Of a DNA stretch of 64,000 nt, positions 10,073 to 20,000 are shown in pieces (the stretch's first letter is position 1; each line of letters starts with the position of its first letter). The notes under the pieces are model-generated. The model ran no database searches. It was given only the letters and a program-made list of their open reading frames with translations, and had not been told where the DNA came from. The stretch is from Sphingomonas bisphenolicum. GTDB lineage: Bacteria; Pseudomonadota; Alphaproteobacteria; Sphingomonadales; Sphingomonadaceae. Location: assembly GCF_024349785.1 (NCBI RefSeq), contig NZ_AP018817.1:3441501-3505500 (forward strand), given 5' to 3'. Both the position numbers and the translations under genes were made by a program.

Positions 10073-11281
10073 TTATCGCGCCGCCGAGGCGGCCGGGCGC
10101 GCAATCCAGCGCAAAACCGCATATCCGGATAGAGCGGACAACAAGGATCCCAGGAGTATCCCTCCCTTCGCTTCCTCGACCAGCAGGGGTTGGCCGGGAA
10201 AGGCGAGCGCGCCGATGAACAGGCTCATGGTGAAGCCGATGCCGCATAGCATCGCCATGCCATAGACCTGGCTCCAGCTTGCACCGGCCGGGCGCTCCGC
10301 AAATCCCAGGCGTACCGCCGCCCAGACCGCACCGAAAATGCCCAGTTGCTTACCCAGGAACAGGCCAAATGCGACGCCCAGCGACAAGGGGGCGAACAGC
10401 ATCGCCAATGCCTCCCCGCCTAGGCTGAGCCCGGCATTGGCGAACCCGAATAGCGGGACGATCAGATAGGCGCTCCAAGGATGGATGGCATGTTCCAGCC
10501 GGTGCAGGGGACTGTCCGCCGCATCGGGGGCGCCTGGTGTGCAGCGCACGGGCACCGTCATCGCCGCCAGCACGCCCGCAACCGTGGCGTGGACGCCCGA
10601 TAGCAGCATCAGGAACCACAGCAGGGCAAATCCCAGGAGATAAGGGGCCAGCGCCTTCACCCCCGCACGATTGAGGCCGTACATCAGCGCCAGCACGCCC
10701 GCAGCGCCCGCCAGCGCCGCCAGATCCAGGCCATGGCTGTAGAAAAGGGCGATGATGGCCACCGCCCCCATATCGTCCACTATGGCGACGGCGGTCAGGA
10801 ACAGTTTGAGCGAGGCTGGCGCGCGACGGCCCAGCAGCGCCAGCACGCCAATGGCGAAGGCGATGTCAGTTGCCGCCGGAATGGCCCAGCCATTGCCCAG
10901 CGCCGGCCGCCCGGCCGTAACCAGTAGATAGACCAGTGCCGGGGCGGCCATGCCTGCGACCGCGGCCAGGATCGGCAGGCGTCGCCTGTCCCAGGTGGAC
11001 AGGCCGCCATCCAGGAACTCGCGCTTGATCTCCAGCCCGACCACCAGGAAGAAAATGGCCATCAGCCCGTCGTTGATCCAGAGATGCAGCGTCATAGGCC
11101 CGATCCGCGACGACAATGTCGGCCCCAGCGGCGCATGGAGCATGTCATGGTAGAGATGCCCGGTCGCGCCCGGCAGATTGGCCAATATCATCGCCGCGCC
11201 AGCCGCAATCATCAGCAATATCGCCCCGCCGGTTTCCCCCGTCAGAAAATCGCGCAATGCGGATCGCGGCGGTCGATTCAT
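10073..11281 (-). CDS. nhaA: Na+/H+ antiporter NhaA
   Basis: A 402-residue NhaA, an inner-membrane antiporter that expels Na+ or Li+ in exchange for protons. The family hallmarks are visible: FFLVVGLEIKREF, the PAATDIAFAIGVLALLG segment and the VAIVDDMGAVAIIALFY segment with the ion-binding Asp pair, and the C-terminal GIGFTMSLFIGALAF. The start ATG 11281 gives the usual N-terminus (NRPPRSALRDFL); upstream in-frame codons are not NhaA-like. Confidence 0.96.
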   Translation of the reverse strand: MNRPPRSALRDFLTGETGGAILLMIAAGAAMILANLPGATGHLYHDMLHAPLGPTLSSRIGPMTLHLWINDGLMAIFFLVVGLEIKREFLDGGLSTWDRRRLPILAAVAGMAAPALVYLLVTAGRPALGNGWAIPAATDIAFAIGVLALLGRRAPASLKLFLTAVAIVDDMGAVAIIALFYSHGLDLAALAGAAGVLALMYGLNRAGVKALAPYLLGFALLWFLMLLSGVHATVAGVLAAMTVPVRCTPGAPDAADSPLHRLEHAIHPWSAYLIVPLFGFANAGLSLGGEALAMLFAPLSLGVAFGLFLGKQLGIFGAVWAAVRLGFAERPAGASWSQVYGMAMLCGIGFTMSLFIGALAFPGQPLLVEEAKGGILLGSLLSALSGYAVLRWIARPAASAAR

Positions 11282-11431
11282 GCCTGTCTGTCCTTTCGGC
11301 TGCACCGGCGAAGGCAAAAACCCATGCCTTCGCCAGGATTTCCAAGGGCTTCTGCGTAAAATATGCAAAAGACTTGGAACGATGTGACGCAAATGGCATC
11401 CTCTCTCGCATAGGGGGATGGGGGTCAAGTC

Positions 11432-12829
11432 GTGGGAGACGTGGTGGCCGCAGGCCTATTGGCTCTGCACAGGGAAATCCTGCTTTTTGCCGTTGTCGGA
11501 CTTGCGATCGGCGGGCTGGACGATTTGCTGGTCGATCTTCTCTTTCTGGCCCGTCGCTGCTGGCGCAACATCGCCATCTATGCCCGTCACCCGCGCATGA
11601 GCACGGCGACCTTGCCCGCTTCGGCAAAACCAGGCCGCATCGCCATATTCATCCCCGCCTGGCGCGAAGCGGAAGTCATCGGTCTCATGTTGCGCTACGC
11701 GCTCGCCTGCTGGCCTAACGACGATTACCGGATCTTCGTCGGCCTCTACCCGAACGACCCGGACACGCTCGAAGCGGTCGCGCCCATCGCCGCCGGGGAA
11801 CCGCGAATCGTCGTGGGGATGAACCCCAAACCGGGACCGAGCACAAAGGCGGACTGCCTCAACATCCTGTGGCGATCCATGCTGGCGGAGGAAGCGCGCA
11901 CGGGCAGAGCGTTCAAGGCGATCGTGCTGCACGATGCCGAAGACGTGGTCCATGCCGAAGAAATCCGGCTGTTCGACTTCATGATCGACCGCTTCGCCCT
12001 GGTCCAGTTGCCGGTCCTGCCACTCCCTGGTCGCGGCACATGGTTAGCGCGCGCGATCGCCAATCATTATGGCGACGAATTTGCCGAAAATCATGGGAAA
12101 GCGCTGACGGTGCGCGAAGCGCTCGGCGCGTCGATCCCATCGGCTGGCGTGGCATGCGCTTTCGAGCGGGCGACGCTCGGCCGTCTGTCCGATCCAATCC
12201 ATGGCGGCCCTTTCGATCCGTCGTCGCTGACGGAGGATTATGAAGCGGGTCTGCGGATCGCCGATATGGGCGGGCGCGGCGTGTTCGTCCGTATGCGCGA
12301 CCGGAGCGGAGCGCTGGTTGCGACGCGCGAATATTTTCCGGACAGCATCCAGGCCGCCGTCCGGCAGAAGGCCCGCTGGATGGTGGGGATATCGCTGGCG
12401 GGTTGGGACCGCATGGGCTGGCATGGCGGTCCCGCCGAATGGTGGATGCGCATCCGCGACCGGCGCGCCACCATGGCCGCGCTCGTCTTGTTCGCCGCCT
12501 ATCTGGCGTTAATCCTGTGGGGACTGATCGTCGCGCTGGGCCTGTTCCTGCCGCTATCCCTCCCGCCCCGCTCGCCCATCGTCGATGCCCTGCTGTGGCT
12601 CAACATGGGCTTGATGGGGTGGCGGGCAGCCATGCGCGCGCTGTTTGTCGGCCGGGCCTATGGCTGGCGCCATGGGTTGATGGCGATACCCCGCACCGTC
12701 ATCGCCAACTACATCGCCATATTGGCGGCCCGACGAGCTGTCTTCCTTTATGGCAAATCGCTCTTGGGCAAGCCGCTGAGCTGGGACAAGACCCAGCATC
12801 GCTTCCCCGACCTGAAGACCGATCCATGA
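11432..12829 (+). CDS. NfrB-like membrane glycosyltransferase (family 2)
   Basis: A 465-residue processive-type GT2 enzyme related to NfrB, the inner-membrane half of the phage N4 receptor system. It has an N-terminal membrane segment (LLFAVVGLAIGGLDDLLVDLL), a cytoplasmic GT2 domain with DAEDVV (metal-binding D residues), TEDYE (catalytic TED) and QKARW (the QxxRW motif), then several C-terminal membrane segments. It starts with GTG after a GGGGG site. E. coli NfrB also has a C-terminal c-di-GMP-binding MshEN domain, for which there is no room here. The stop overlaps the next gene by 4 bases, matching the nfrB-nfrA pairing. Confidence 0.88.
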   Translation: MGDVVAAGLLALHREILLFAVVGLAIGGLDDLLVDLLFLARRCWRNIAIYARHPRMSTATLPASAKPGRIAIFIPAWREAEVIGLMLRYALACWPNDDYRIFVGLYPNDPDTLEAVAPIAAGEPRIVVGMNPKPGPSTKADCLNILWRSMLAEEARTGRAFKAIVLHDAEDVVHAEEIRLFDFMIDRFALVQLPVLPLPGRGTWLARAIANHYGDEFAENHGKALTVREALGASIPSAGVACAFERATLGRLSDPIHGGPFDPSSLTEDYEAGLRIADMGGRGVFVRMRDRSGALVATREYFPDSIQAAVRQKARWMVGISLAGWDRMGWHGGPAEWWMRIRDRRATMAALVLFAAYLALILWGLIVALGLFLPLSLPPRSPIVDALLWLNMGLMGWRAAMRALFVGRAYGWRHGLMAIPRTVIANYIAILAARRAVFLYGKSLLGKPLSWDKTQHRFPDLKTDP

Positions 12830-13905
12830 ACCGCACCGCCAGCGGACGCCCGTTGCGTTTCTTTGTCATGGTGTTGGTGGGTTGGGTTGCTATCCGTCTG
12901 CTGGGCCAGCAAGGCGTCACGCCGCCTGAACGGCAATATGCCGATATCCGTCATATCTCCTCACCAGCGCTTCTGCCGCAAGGGCTGCTCGCCTCCAGCG
13001 CCGTGGCGGTCGTGCAACCACCCATCCGACCGACTGCGCTACCGCCGCCGCCGATCGCAACGCAAGCGAGCACAGCGAATATGCAGATATCTGTCGCGCG
13101 AGCGCCTGCCGACATCGACAGCGCCATGCCGGTCGATCTGATGGATTTCATCACCTTCACCGTGGCGTTCGCCAACCGCCATTATGCCAGCGACCCGGCC
13201 TATATGAGCCGTTTCCAGACGCCGTCAGCCAGCCCGCCTCCTCTCATGGTCGAGCAAAAGACGCAGGATCGATGGCACGCCGCCGCGTGGCTGCTGTGGC
13301 GCCAAGGAGGTGCCAGCCCGAGCGGGACGGTGTCGACGGGGCAACTCGGCGGCTCGCAGGCAGGGCTTCGAGTGGATTATGATCTGACGCCGCGCGCCGC
13401 CAGCAGAACCGTCGCCTATGGCCGCCTGACCAGCGCGCTCCAGCACCCGGCGGCGCCCGAAGGCGCGATCGGACTGTCGATCCAGCCGGTCCGCGCGGTC
13501 CCGATTCGTCTCGCGGTCGAACGGCGCATCGCGCTCGGCACCGGCGCGCGCAACGCCAATGCGGTGATGGTGGTGGGCGGATTTGGCCCGGTGGCGATCG
13601 CGCCGGCAGTGGTAGCGGAGGGCTATAGCCAAGCCGGAATAGTGGGCTTCAGGCGGGGAGATGCTTTCATCGACGGTAAATTCTCGCTCTCCACCCCACT
13701 GGCGCGATCCCCCATGCGGGTCGGCGCAGCCTTGTCGGGCGGTACCCAACCGGGCATCAACAGGCTGGACATCGGCCCCGAAGTGCAATTCCGCCTGCCC
13801 TTGCCGAACGTCGGCGCCCGGATCGCCGTCGAATGGCGCGAACGTATCGCGGGGGACGCCCGTCCGGGATCGGGCCTCGCCATCACTCTCGCCGCCGATT
13901 TTTAA
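12826..13905 (+). CDS. NfrA C-terminal-like outer-membrane partner protein
   Basis: A 359-residue protein. An N-terminal hydrophobic segment (LRFFVMVLVGWVAIRLL) serves as signal or anchor, a proline-rich linker follows, and the C-terminal 230 residues resemble the C-terminal domain of phage N4 adsorption protein A: alternating beta strands with QAGLRVDYDLTP, VRAVPIRLAVERRIALG and a final strand ending in Phe (TLAADF), as in outer-membrane barrels. The TPR half of E. coli NfrA is missing. ATGA overlap with the glycosyltransferase gene argues for one exopolysaccharide synthesis and export unit. Confidence 0.78.
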   Translation: MNRTASGRPLRFFVMVLVGWVAIRLLGQQGVTPPERQYADIRHISSPALLPQGLLASSAVAVVQPPIRPTALPPPPIATQASTANMQISVARAPADIDSAMPVDLMDFITFTVAFANRHYASDPAYMSRFQTPSASPPPLMVEQKTQDRWHAAAWLLWRQGGASPSGTVSTGQLGGSQAGLRVDYDLTPRAASRTVAYGRLTSALQHPAAPEGAIGLSIQPVRAVPIRLAVERRIALGTGARNANAVMVVGGFGPVAIAPAVVAEGYSQAGIVGFRRGDAFIDGKFSLSTPLARSPMRVGAALSGGTQPGINRLDIGPEVQFRLPLPNVGARIAVEWRERIAGDARPGSGLAITLAADF

Positions 13906-13962
13906 TCGCCTGACGCCATCGCCGCTTTATATCGCTGCCCGTTGGCGCTACCTCCGGCAGGC

Positions 13963-14877
13963 ATGGATCTTTACCTGCCTATAGCCAATCTGTCGGTCAA
14001 TGCGCTTGTCATCATCGGCCTGGGCGGTGTCGTCGGGTTGCTGTCCGGCATGTTCGGCGTCGGCGGCGGATTCCTGACGACGCCCTTGCTCATCTTTTAC
14101 GGCATCCCTCCGACTGTCGCCGCCGCTTCAGCCGCATCGCAAGTGACAGGCGCCAGCGTGTCCGGCGTGTTCACCCATATGTCCCGCGGCACCGTCGATT
14201 TCCGCATGGGCGGCGTGCTGATCGCCGGCGGTGTGATCGGCGCTGGCTTGGGCGTCTTCATCTTTCGCCTGCTGCAATATCTGGGCCAGATCGATACCGT
14301 CATCGGCATCCTCTATGTGCTGATGCTGGGCGGCATCGGCGCGCTGATGGCCAAGGAATCGATCCAGGCACTGATCGCATTGAAGACCGGCAAACGTCCG
14401 CCGGCGCGCAAGCGGCGCCACCATCCCTTGGTGGCGGCGCTGCCGATGCGCTGGCGCTTCTACCGCTCCGGCCTCTATATCTCGCCGCTCGCGCCGCTGC
14501 TGCTGGGCATGGCGACCGGAATATTGACGATGTTGCTGGGCGTGGGCGGCGGCTTCATCCTGGTGCCCGCCATGCTCTATCTGCTGGGCATGGCCACGCA
14601 GTCGGTGGTCGGCACCTCCCTGTTCCAGATATTGTTCGTGACCATGGCGACGACCATGATGCACGCGATGACGACCAAGGCGGTGGACCTGGTGCTGGCG
14701 CTGCTGCTGCTGATTGGCAGTGTGGTCGGCGCGCAGATCGGCACCCGCATCTCCATGTCGATCCGTCCCGAATATCTGCGCATATTGCTGGCCGCGATCG
14801 TGCTGCTGGTCGCGGCCCGGATGGCGCTGGGGCTGGGATGGCGACCCGACGAAATCTACACGATCGAGGTGCGCTGA
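13963..14877 (+). CDS. TauE/SafE family sulfite/organosulfonate-type exporter
   Basis: A 304-residue inner-membrane protein of the TauE/SafE (DUF81) family. Two homologous halves each carry a glycine-rich membrane motif (GMFGVGGGFLTTPLL and LLGVGGGFILVPAML), with a basic loop between (KRPPARKRRHH). The ATG at 13963 is chosen over the in-frame TTG at 13942. Its stop overlaps the next start (TGATG). The exported substrate is not known; sulfite-like anions are the family guess. Confidence 0.9.
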   Translation: MDLYLPIANLSVNALVIIGLGGVVGLLSGMFGVGGGFLTTPLLIFYGIPPTVAAASAASQVTGASVSGVFTHMSRGTVDFRMGGVLIAGGVIGAGLGVFIFRLLQYLGQIDTVIGILYVLMLGGIGALMAKESIQALIALKTGKRPPARKRRHHPLVAALPMRWRFYRSGLYISPLAPLLLGMATGILTMLLGVGGGFILVPAMLYLLGMATQSVVGTSLFQILFVTMATTMMHAMTTKAVDLVLALLLLIGSVVGAQIGTRISMSIRPEYLRILLAAIVLLVAARMALGLGWRPDEIYTIEVR

Positions 14878-15638
14878 TGCGTCGCTGGCCCATCTTGCTC
14901 GCCCTGCCCGCCGCGGTGGCGCTGATCGGGGCGGACGAACCGCAACTGGTGCCGGATGTGTCCCAGCGCGAGGTGGAAATCCAGTATAGCTTCACCGGCG
15001 CGGACCTGCTGCTGTTCGGCGCGATCGTCTATCCCGACGGGCGGCGCCCCGACAAGCCGGCGGACATCGTCGTCATACTCAAGGGACCGGAACAATCGAT
15101 CACCATGCGCGAAAAGCAGAAGGTCGCCGGAATATGGGTGAATGCCGACACCGCCCGCTTCCGTTCCGCCCCCAGCTTCTACGCCATGGCCTCGTCGCGT
15201 CCGATCGACCGGATCGTGGATGAACGCACCGCCGCCATTTACGAACTGGGCGTCGACAAGCTGCAACTCTCCCCCTCCTCGCTGAATGAAAGCGCGGAAC
15301 TGTCCCGCTTTCAGTTGGGACTGGTCGATTTGCGAGCGCGATCCGGCCTGTTCGTCGAGCGGCCAGGCACGGTGGAGATCACCGATGGCGTCCTGTATCG
15401 CGCACGCCTGCCCTTGTCGGCACGCGTCATCGTGGGCGATTATACGGCCGAGACCTTCCTGGTGCAGGACGGCCGAGTGGTCGCCGCCGCGGTGCGCGAC
15501 ATCACCGTGCGCAAATCCGGCTTCGAACAATTCATGGCTACCGCGGCCGAACATTGGTCCTTCGTCTACGGCCTGGTAGCGATCGCCATGGCCGTGGGCA
15601 TGGGTTGGGCGGCCGGCGCCATCGCCCGCCGCATCTGA
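14877..15638 (+). CDS. TIGR02186-family periplasmic/membrane protein, TauE partner
   Basis: A 253-residue protein with an N-terminal signal sequence (RRWPILLALPAAVALIGA), an extracytoplasmic domain (VEIQYSFTGADLLLFGA, then GIWVNADTARFRSAPSFYAM) and a C-terminal membrane anchor (GLVAIAMAVGMGWAAGAIA). This family is regularly found directly after a TauE/SafE gene in alphaproteobacteria, as here, so the two probably act together at the membrane. The biochemical role is unknown. Confidence 0.88.
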   Translation: MRRWPILLALPAAVALIGADEPQLVPDVSQREVEIQYSFTGADLLLFGAIVYPDGRRPDKPADIVVILKGPEQSITMREKQKVAGIWVNADTARFRSAPSFYAMASSRPIDRIVDERTAAIYELGVDKLQLSPSSLNESAELSRFQLGLVDLRARSGLFVERPGTVEITDGVLYRARLPLSARVIVGDYTAETFLVQDGRVVAAAVRDITVRKSGFEQFMATAAEHWSFVYGLVAIAMAVGMGWAAGAIARRI

Positions 15639-15733
15639 CGATCGCCCCATCCTCATTCTTTGGATCCAGCCAATTGCCCAAACCCCATTAGTCCGACTAA
15701 AATAAACCGAAATGGATCGAGGGGGATTGGACG

Positions 15734-17059
15734 ATGACGGACGCGGTCATGCAGGCGGGCGATGGCCCATTTCCCAACCTAGCGCAGCGCAGCCATGCCC
15801 TGCGCGCATCGCTCTCGCGCGAAATGCATATCCGCAAGATGCCGCGGCTCGACACCCCTGCGCGCGCCGTACAATTCGTGATGATCGTCGATGAGCAGGA
15901 GGCGCGGGACAGCGTCCCCGCTCTGCAAGGCCTGTTGCCCTCTAGCGACGCCTCCCCCGATGCGAACGACCGCTTCTTTGCCTGCCGCGTCGGCGCATTG
16001 GGGTTTTCCTGGGAACGCCACAGCGAGTTCGTCACCTACAGCTTCATCGCCGACGGCTATGGCGAGCCGTTCGACCTTGCGCCCTTCCTGCCGGTGTCGC
16101 ACTGGATCGACCAGCTACCGGGGCGGATCATCCGATCGACCCAGATCGCCCTGACCAGGAACGAGCCATCCAACGCGACCATCGCCGCGCATTTCGCTTC
16201 CGACGACCTCATCATCTCGGACATCGCGCAAGGACGCGCGCGCATCTGGGGCGATTTCCGGCTGCACGACAATGGGTTCGGCCGACTGCTGATTCAGGAT
16301 CGAGGACTGGAAGGCGCCGAAGCGTCGCTGTTGGTGCAACGGCTCCAGGAACTGGGCAATTATCGCAAGATCGCCCTGCTTGGCCTGCCCGAAGCGCAGC
16401 AGGCGACCCCGGTCCTGGCCAGATTGGAGCAACGCCTGACCGATGTCACCGCACGCGTGGCGGAGCCGCAGGCGGACGCCGACGCCGTGCTGGAGGATAT
16501 CTCATCGCTCAGCGCCGAACTGGCGCAGATCGTCGCCCGCACTCGCTATCGCATGAGTGCGACCCATGCCTATGCGGAACTCTGCTTCGACCGCATTCGC
16601 CGTCTGGATGTCGCGCCGGTGCGCGGCTATCGCTCGCTCGACGATTTCACCGAACGGCGGCTGCTGCCCGCGATGCGGACCTGCGACGCGTTCGGCCGGC
16701 GGCTGGAGGATCTGTCGCAGCGCACCGCCTGGACCAGCGCGATGCTGCGGACGCGAGTCGATACCGCCCTGGCGCGCCGCAATCGCGACCTTTTGGCGTC
16801 GATGGACCGGCGCACCGGGCTGCAACTGCGCCTGCAGCATACGGTCGAGGGGCTGTCGGTGGTGGCGATCAGCTATTATGCGTTGGGCCTGTGGCATCAT
16901 CTCAAGGAGGCGATCGAGCATCAGGGCGCCCATCTGCCCGGCTGGATCGACCTGGCCCTGATCCCCGCGATCATCGGCGCGGTTTTCCTGGGCCTGCGCC
17001 AGATCAAGAAGGTCAAGCGCCCGCCATCCTTGCGGGACGGCGAGACGCTCGATCATTAG
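15734..17059 (+). CDS. DUF3422 family protein
   Basis: A 441-residue protein matching the DUF3422 pattern: N-terminal globular part with FSWERHSEFVTYSFI, a long helical middle, the segment RRTGLQLRLQHTVEGLSVVAISYY, and two membrane segments near the C-terminus (AISYYALGLWHHL and LALIPAIIGAVFLGL). It is probably anchored in the inner membrane with a large cytoplasmic domain. Function unknown. It converges on the rhamnosidase gene with only 3 bases between stops. Confidence 0.88.
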   Translation: MTDAVMQAGDGPFPNLAQRSHALRASLSREMHIRKMPRLDTPARAVQFVMIVDEQEARDSVPALQGLLPSSDASPDANDRFFACRVGALGFSWERHSEFVTYSFIADGYGEPFDLAPFLPVSHWIDQLPGRIIRSTQIALTRNEPSNATIAAHFASDDLIISDIAQGRARIWGDFRLHDNGFGRLLIQDRGLEGAEASLLVQRLQELGNYRKIALLGLPEAQQATPVLARLEQRLTDVTARVAEPQADADAVLEDISSLSAELAQIVARTRYRMSATHAYAELCFDRIRRLDVAPVRGYRSLDDFTERRLLPAMRTCDAFGRRLEDLSQRTAWTSAMLRTRVDTALARRNRDLLASMDRRTGLQLRLQHTVEGLSVVAISYYALGLWHHLKEAIEHQGAHLPGWIDLALIPAIIGAVFLGLRQIKKVKRPPSLRDGETLDH

Positions 17060-17062
17060 GGT

Positions 17063-20000
17063 TCATTCGGCGAGCAACTGCACCGGCCCGATCAGGCCGG
17101 ACGGGCGTAGCGGCGCATCGGGCTTGTAGGTCGGGGCAGCAGTGAAGGTGATCTTCTCCGCTCCGGGTTGCTGGTCGCCGATCAGGCGATTGACCCACAG
17201 GTTGGCGACCTTGACCTCCAACTGGTTGTTGCCCGGCTTCACCAGCTTGCCGATGTCCAGGCGATAGGGCGCGAACCAGCTCGTGCCGGCCAGTCTGCCA
17301 TTGACGCGCACCTCGGCCAGGTCGCCGATCTTGCCGAGATCGATCCACAATGGAGCGCCGGACTTCGCCCCTTTGGGCAAGGCAAAGCGCGTGGCGTAGG
17401 TCGCGATTCCGGAGAAATAGCGCACGCCTTTGTCGGCATTGCTTTCGAGCGGCGTCAGGGTCGACATGGCGATGCTGGCGGGCGCGCCTCGACCGGACTG
17501 GAAGCTGACGGTCCAGGGACTGGTTAGCGTTGCGACCGAGCGGGTGGCCTTGGCCGCGATGGTGACGGACGACGCCACCGCAGCCTTGCGGAACAGGATG
17601 AACAAGGCGTCCTCCGAGCCGACATCCAGCGGAATCACCGTTTCGCCGCCTTCGGTGCGATAGGAGACGGGCGATGTCGTAGCATCGATGGCGCGCCATA
17701 TTTCGGGCTGCTTGCCGGTCACGCGAAAACGCGCCTCGATATGGCCAGCCTTGGACGTGCGGTTGTTGACGAAATAGAGGTCGCCATCGGCCAGTTTGCG
17801 ATGGACGAAGCGATAGTCTGCGTCCTGTGCGCCATCGCCGATGCGGAAGTCCGGACCGGTACCAGCGCTTGCGAGCGCCGCTTCGACGTCGCTACTGGCG
17901 ATCACGCGCCCTTTGCCTTGCGGAGCGCCGCTCCAGAGACGCGTCGTGAGCGCCTTGAACGCGGCGGCGTCATCCTGCAGGCCCGGCGCGCGTTCGGGCG
18001 CTTCGCCGATCACGGTCGCCCCCGCATCGACCAACCCGGCGATCCGTTGCAGCGTTGACAGCGTCATCACCCGGCTCGATCCGCCGAGATAGAGCGCGCG
18101 GTAACGGGCGTTGCCGGCCACCAGTTCGCCATCGTCCACGCTCATGCGGTTGGCGATGATATCGGCATTCACAAAGTCATAGGCGTAACGGGTCGGCAGA
18201 TCTACGGGCACGCCATGTTCGAACAGCGAGGTGATCGGCGCGTCCTCGCCGTAGAAATAAGCGAGGTCGGCATGATCGCGCCCCTGCTGCAACAGATAGC
18301 CGGTGCGCGCCATATAATCGACCCAGGGCTTGGCCATTTCTGCCCAAGACTCATGCCGATTGAAATATTGGCCGAAGATCATGAGGCTGAGACCCGGGAG
18401 TTTGTCGTCGACCGGCTGGTGGACCGAGGTATGGACGATCGGCCGGTTGATGCCCGATGCGAACTCCAGATCGATCACCCGCTTCAGGTCCGACGGCGCA
18501 AAGGCCCAGGGCGCGAAGGCCGATGTCATGGACTCCGCCGACACGATATTCTGGCCATAGATATGGGCGACCGACGCCGCCCCCTTCATGTCGCCGATCA
18601 GCGTCGGGCGCGGCGCGGCCCCGCGGTTGAAGGTCCACATCGCCGCCATCGGCACATCGGTATGGGACCGCATGGCCAGATCGTCGCCCAGCACCGGGCG
18701 ACCGTTTTCCAGCGCCTCGCCATAGACGGTCAGACCGTTTTCATGCGCCACCTGTGCCACCGTGCCATAATGGGCGTGGGCCAGAAGGTCGGCGAGTGTC
18801 TGGCGATAGTCATGGAGGAAGGCGTCACTGCGCGCAGCGGAGCCGACCACTGCGCCGGTCAGCGTGGGCAGAAACGGCGTCGGGTCATAGCCGCGCCGGG
18901 CCTTGAATTCCTCGACCATGCGCGGGGTCCAGTTGGATGCGCCGACCTCGATACTGTCGGTCAGCAGCGCCCGGATGCCTTTCTTGCCGATCCATTCCGC
19001 ACCCACCGTATCGCGATACATGCCAAGATAGGTTTCAAGATAGCGGCGGACGGCGGCGGCGTCATATTTATCGACCTCCAGGCCGGTCGCTTCGGGCGTG
19101 GCGGGATGGTTCATCTTGCCGGTCAGCGAATAGCCCATGCGCAGGATGCGCCAGTCGCTACCCTTGGGTGCGGTCCAGTCGAGCGTGCCGTCGGGACGCA
19201 GATGATCGGTGATATCCACGACACTGGCGGGGTCGATAGCCATCGCCGTGGGCACGATACTCTCGCTCAGCCTGTTATAGTCGGGCGCGATGGCGTAGGC
19301 GGCCTTCGCTTCATATTGGTCGATCTTCGACTCGGCAGACAGACGCAGGTCGCCGATGCCGAGCGTCGCGCTGGCGGGGCGCCCGAACACGTCGAGCATG
19401 ATCGCCCCCGGCGCGCCGTCGCCCAGCCCAGGCGACTTGGGTCCATCGTTGGGCGAAAGCACGAGGCGGAAGCGCCGGGCGGTGACGGGCGCGAAGCCGA
19501 TCGTCGCCGACACTTCGGTCAGGGAAAAGCGGCCGACCGGCTGCCAGCCCTGCACCGTTTCCGCCTCCAGCATCGGGCGATAGACCGGATCGCCAAAAGG
19601 CGGCCGGGCATGGGGCACGAACAGGCTGGCGGAACGGATGGTGACGGGCTTGCCATAGTCGAGGATCAGCCCGCCCGGATTAGCGGCGTCGCCCTTGGCG
19701 ATCTGCCCCACGGTTTCGAGGTCGTTATCGAACAAAGGCGCTGCGGCGAGCGCCGTTCCGTCCGCCTGAAAGACGCGCGGCTGCGACAAAAGGCTGACTT
19801 TGATCGGATAGGCAAGGACGCGCGCGTCGGCATAGAAGCTGGGCAGCGCGCCTGTTTCCTCGCCGGCGGCGAGCGGATCGCTGAACTTCGCGCTCTGGAA
19901 CGCGCCGGTAATGGAGGGCGGCGCGGCCAGCGCTCTCTTCAGGCGCTGGCCGCCGCGCAGGTCGGTTTCGCTCCAGACCAGCTTCTTCATCGCGTCCTGC

